From NCBI GenBank assembly GCA_003484685.1, contig DNBB01000030.1, positions 1 through 18,994 on the forward strand: a stretch of 18,994 nucleotides of DNA, given 5' to 3'. This document shows, one piece after another, positions 15,770 to 18,994 of this stretch. Origin of the DNA: Candidatus Babelota bacterium (GTDB lineage: Bacteria; Babelota; Babeliae; Babelales; Babelaceae). Position 1 is the stretch's first letter. Each line of letters opens with the position of its first letter. Position numbers and translations under genes: made by a program. The notes beneath the pieces are model-generated. The model worked only from the letters and a program-made list of their open reading frames with translations. It had not been told where the DNA came from and made no database searches.

Positions 15770-18700
15770 TTATTTGGGCGGTCGTACAAAAAGCGGACGT
15801 ATTTTTTTTATTTGTTTCAAAATTGAGGTGTTTGAATTTGTTCCCAATTCTTTGATAATGTCATCAATCACCCAGTTAAATAATTCGAGCTTTTTTTGAT
15901 CTAGCGGTTGTTTTGAGATAAATTCTTCTAATTCGTTAATGAGTTTTTCTAGCTCGGGAGATTTGTTTTTGTAACCCTGTAAGAGTTCTACGCATGCATC
16001 TATTACAATGATTTCTTTCAAGATCCTCTCAGCACCGGTGAAATCTTCTTTCTCTAGACATTCAGCTACTGCTTTTTGCCTGCTCTTCTGCGGTTGTTCC
16101 GCTTTGGCTCTTGTTTGGTCTAAGAAAGTTATCATTGAGGACTGCATTTCTTCTGGGGCCGATGCGATAAACTTATCAATTAATATCTGTAAGTCTTTTT
16201 GGTGCTTGTATTGATTTAACACAGAGATACGTTTAAATATTTCTACGGCATCTGCCCAATGGCCTTTTTGCAAGCTCTTTACTAGTGCTATTTGTTTTGA
16301 TTTAACCGGATTATTGAGTATTTCTTCAGGCGTTGGCGCTTTGAAGGTGGTAATGATTCCTGTATTGGGTGTACAGAGTTCATCAAGTAAGCGTTGTACG
16401 TCTTGATGCTGTGTTTCTGGCACTTTTGTTTTGTATTCTTTTAATTGTGCGATATATGGTATCGCCTTAAGTGACTTCTCTGCCGCAACGGGGTTGTCTT
16501 CCATATTTTTGATAAATTCCTTACGATTTTCTTCTAAAACCTTACCTACAAGCTTTGCTTTTGCTAAGTGCGCATCAATAACACCGAGATGGTACATAAG
16601 AGAGGGCAGCCAGTGTTGTGCGCTTTGAAATGCGGAGATAATTTCCACTTCGTTTTTGCTGTTGGCTATATTTCCGATGTTGTGGAATGGGTGATAGCCG
16701 AGAATTTTGTTGATTTCGTCTAGATGTTCTTGCAAAAACGGAGTAGTTATTTGTTCTGTTTGCTCTACCGGGGGTAGGATTCGAGATGCTTTTTCCTGTA
16801 TGCTATCGATTGCATTTTGCAGATCATGAACTAATGTTTTTACGTCTTGCGTAAATGTGGCAGCAGCTTGTAAATCGCGCTGCATGTCTTCGACCATAAC
16901 GGTTTTTTTACCATCCCAAACATCGTTTCCTTCTGCCCATGTATGAATAAAACGAACGGTCTCAAAAGCTCCAATAGCACTAGCTAGGCCAAGAGTTGCC
17001 ATGCTTGCTGCTCCCATAGCTGAACCTCCCATAAACGATAGGGCGCCTTTTACTAAAGAAGGGGTATAGGTGTATGTTTTTGAAGTTGGAGTTTGTGTAA
17101 TAATGCTTTTTCCGCGGGAAAGCCAGAGGTACGCGCGGGTTATCTGATCAGCAAAGGTGCGCGGTTCGTAAGTATTCTCGGTAACAGTTGATGCGCCTTC
17201 ATAGATGTATCGGCTGTGCGCTGTTAGCCTGAGAGGTGCGCGGAGACGATCTAAAAACGAAGGAATTGCGTCAAGGGTTATCATTTGATAGGCGGCATTA
17301 TAGGCAAAGTTGCTTGGACTGGAGCTAGCAGCCCATGTTTTTCTGCCCTCTTGAAAAAGCGTGTTTGCAAGGTATAGAGAGAGAACTGCAGGCGTGAGGC
17401 GTAAGCCCCAATATATTGCACCGTTGATTTTTTCTGCTTTTTGTAGACTCTTTTTATTTTGATCTGTTTTTTCCGTTTTTTCACTGACTGTGTCATCGAG
17501 TTTTTGTATCGCGCGGCTTGTTGATTTATAGGATTCATCAAAGACAGTTTTTCCATAATTCCAGGATTTAACGGCTATTTCGGGGAGGTGAGGATTAAGT
17601 AAAGAGCCTACTTTTTTCTTAGAAAGCTTTATACCTTCCCATGTATAGTGACATCCGGTACCTACTAAATGTGCAATTGTGCTTCCATGTGGTGGCAAGA
17701 TTTGGGTACATGCGTCTAAAAAGCGCTGGTACGAAAAAGATCGTTTGCTAAATGAAGTAAGGGTATTTTGCTCAAATGTTGCAATGCCCTCAAATGTTTT
17801 TTGAATTTTGCTTAACGAGTCGCCGTCTTTGCTTGCCCATTGAAGTAGTGAGTCCTCTCTGCTTTGGGTGTTTTTTGGTGTTTGATCGTCGCCATAAAGG
17901 ATATCTTTGGCTAATATCATCCGGCCAACTTGGGTGCGTGGTTGCAAAGAATCAAAAAGATTAGTGTGCTCGATTGTTTTTTTGTCAAAGGTGCTAAGTA
18001 CCTCATCTATGTTCGTAAAGCAGGTTTCAAGTGAGTTTTTGATGGCTTCGGCTATCTTCGCAATCTCAAATTCTGAAAATGAGCTTAATTGCTGTCCGCC
18101 CCAGAAAAAAGTGAGAAACTTAAGGGTAGGCATAACGATCCCATCTGTTGATAAGATTGTCTCCGCTTCAGCAACGGCTTGAGCTAGTTTATAGGGGTCA
18201 ATGCCGCTATCGTTGCTTATTGTTAATTTGCCACGCAAACCAAGCTGAGGGGTCCAGCTGAGTGATGGCATCAAATGAAAAAACAGGCTTGCGATTTTTG
18301 GGTCAGAAAATATTTGCCCAAGGATTGTTGTCGCGATAAAGGTTTTTGGGCTGCGCCAATAAGAGGCTGCATACGTAAAGAAGTTTCCTGGCCGATTTTT
18401 GATAAATGAAGCTAGGTCTTCGATAGAATAATCAAGCCTTTTGTTTGGGATGGGTGCATTATTTTGAAATAAAACTTGCAAGATGAGCAGAAAAGCAAGG
18501 GGGTTGACTGCCAAGGTGAATTCATCGGTGTTTGCTGTTGCTATTGTGCTTGAAATGGCTACTTTAAGTTTCTCGAATGCCTGCTTGTAGTCCCCATCGA
18601 AGAAATTTTCTGCAACAACCCAGGGGAAGTCCTCGAAGAAGACGAGAAGGCTTTGTGTAAGTTCGCGCAAAAGGTAAATAAATTTTTTTTGTTCAGGAAG

Positions 18701-18994
18701 GCTTAATGTATCTTTTTTTCTAAGGAGTTCAATAAACTTTCTTCTCGGTTCTTTGGTTTTGTGGGCGAGTCTTTCTAACAAATAGGCAGCACTATTGTTC
18801 TGAGGAATTGTGTTTTTGTGCTGTATATAGTTACCAAGGAGTTTATTGTTTTCTATTTCTGTACCAGAAAAGCGTGCTTTTTTTGTTAAATCGAGTGGCG
18901 CGGGTCCGTTTGCGGGCAGTTTTTCCCATAACCGTAGCGGTGTTTTTTGTGGTAAAGGTTTTGTTAAGTTTTTGAGGTAGTATGTCTCAAGGTT
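15770..18994 (-). CDS. Giant helical protein of unknown function, partial (start beyond right edge)
   Basis: I do not recognise this protein. The frame is open from the right edge to the stop at 15770-15772, giving 1074 visible codons. The first apparent start (TTG at 18781) is preceded by 71 open codons encoding ordinary protein (for example LRLWEKLPANGPAPLDL), so the true start is outside the window. Numbering from the first visible residue, it is mostly helical, with hydrophobic stretches near 165-175, 525-546 (AIYWGLRLTPAVLSLYL) and an uncharged Gly/Ala-rich segment at about 650-677. The last 260 residues hold three helical-hairpin repeats and end IRPLFVRPPK. A motif TLSLPEQKKFIYLL near residue 96 resembles the opening of the repeats in the 2159-residue protein, so the two may be distant relatives. 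uvrA follows 81 nt downstream on the same strand. No catalytic motif is visible. Confidence 0.88.
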   Translation of the reverse strand, partial: NLETYYLKNLTKPLPQKTPLRLWEKLPANGPAPLDLTKKARFSGTEIENNKLLGNYIQHKNTIPQNNSAAYLLERLAHKTKEPRRKFIELLRKKDTLSLPEQKKFIYLLRELTQSLLVFFEDFPWVVAENFFDGDYKQAFEKLKVAISSTIATANTDEFTLAVNPLAFLLILQVLFQNNAPIPNKRLDYSIEDLASFIKNRPGNFFTYAASYWRSPKTFIATTILGQIFSDPKIASLFFHLMPSLSWTPQLGLRGKLTISNDSGIDPYKLAQAVAEAETILSTDGIVMPTLKFLTFFWGGQQLSSFSEFEIAKIAEAIKNSLETCFTNIDEVLSTFDKKTIEHTNLFDSLQPRTQVGRMILAKDILYGDDQTPKNTQSREDSLLQWASKDGDSLSKIQKTFEGIATFEQNTLTSFSKRSFSYQRFLDACTQILPPHGSTIAHLVGTGCHYTWEGIKLSKKKVGSLLNPHLPEIAVKSWNYGKTVFDESYKSTSRAIQKLDDTVSEKTEKTDQNKKSLQKAEKINGAIYWGLRLTPAVLSLYLANTLFQEGRKTWAASSSPSNFAYNAAYQMITLDAIPSFLDRLRAPLRLTAHSRYIYEGASTVTENTYEPRTFADQITRAYLWLSRGKSIITQTPTSKTYTYTPSLVKGALSFMGGSAMGAASMATLGLASAIGAFETVRFIHTWAEGNDVWDGKKTVMVEDMQRDLQAAATFTQDVKTLVHDLQNAIDSIQEKASRILPPVEQTEQITTPFLQEHLDEINKILGYHPFHNIGNIANSKNEVEIISAFQSAQHWLPSLMYHLGVIDAHLAKAKLVGKVLEENRKEFIKNMEDNPVAAEKSLKAIPYIAQLKEYKTKVPETQHQDVQRLLDELCTPNTGIITTFKAPTPEEILNNPVKSKQIALVKSLQKGHWADAVEIFKRISVLNQYKHQKDLQILIDKFIASAPEEMQSSMITFLDQTRAKAEQPQKSRQKAVAECLEKEDFTGAERILKEIIVIDACVELLQGYKNKSPELEKLINELEEFISKQPLDQKKLELFNWVIDDIIKELGTNSNTSILKQIKKIRPLFVRPPK
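15917..16555 (-). repeat. Three helical-hairpin repeats at the C-terminus of the edge protein
   Basis: Three segments of about 50-60 residues share a pattern of a Leu-rich helix, Ala-Glu, Leu-Lys-x-Ile, then Tyr-Lys and a Leu-Ile helix. Examples are NPVAAEKSLKAIPYIAQLKE, GHWADAVEIFKRISVLNQYK and DFTGAERILKEIIVIDACVE. They lie at visible residues about 814-874, 897-946 and 971-1026. They look TPR-like but do not fit the TPR consensus closely. Confidence 0.55.
16955..17050 (-). other. Uncharged Gly/Ala-rich membrane-like segment in the edge protein
   Basis: Twenty-eight consecutive residues without charge contain repeated small-residue spacing (GALSFMGGSAMGAA then SMATLGLASAIGAF), bounded by Lys and Glu. 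This glycine-zipper-like stretch could be a membrane helix or hairpin, or a packed core helix. Confidence 0.5.

Noticed and set aside
1..18994. tRNA, rRNA, CRISPR, IS element, prophage or defence system
   Set aside because: No cloverleaf, regularly spaced DNA repeats, transposase, integrase or recognisable defence motifs were found; the protein repeats are too diverged to be DNA repeats.

Overview
The window is ordinary bacterial chromosome: dense genes, Shine-Dalgarno sequences, short gaps, and a base composition that looks moderately AT-rich by eye. It combines conserved housekeeping genes with three envelope or secreted proteins that I do not recognise, two of them very large. No rRNA, tRNA, CRISPR array, insertion sequence or phage gene was seen. 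The mixture (core genes, giant all-helical secreted proteins with glycine-rich membrane anchors, no mobile DNA) fits a host-associated candidate phylum such as Dependentiae (formerly TM6). That placement is inference only. A Chlamydia-like source is less likely because chlamydial UvrA, as I recall it, is a tandem double-length protein and this one is short.

Layout. Left block, plus strand (1-3010): the C-terminal half of mreB (cell-shape actin), then rsmA/ksgA (16S rRNA dimethyltransferase) and argS (arginyl-tRNA synthetase), packed with 8 and 5 nt gaps as an apparent operon. argS and mutS converge with only 25 nt between their stops and no visible terminator hairpin. Right block, all minus strand, listed right to left in transcription order: a 1074-codon fragment of a giant unknown protein that runs off the right edge, uvrA (excision repair), a 339-codon unknown membrane protein 16 nt behind uvrA, a 2159-codon secreted or membrane-anchored helical repeat protein with its own putative promoter, and mutS (mismatch repair), also with its own promoter. 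There is no gene-free stretch longer than 135 nt.

Most interesting points: (1) the 2159-residue protein is built from four diverged tandem units of about 310-340 residues, with half-unit remnants at either end; (2) UvrA keeps its UvrB-binding domain and all three zinc sites but has lost the roughly 100-residue insertion domain, leaving 19 residues between two cysteine pairs; (3) the edge protein carries three helical-hairpin repeats at its C-terminus and an uncharged 28-residue Gly/Ala-rich segment; (4) the plus strand is T-rich, and G exceeds C in the stretches I counted, in both plus- and minus-strand gene blocks, as expected if it is the leading replication strand and the repair/giant-protein block is on the lagging side.

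The three unknown proteins share helical, signal-peptide and membrane-anchor features that suggest an envelope or host-interaction role, but nothing in the sequence proves a function.
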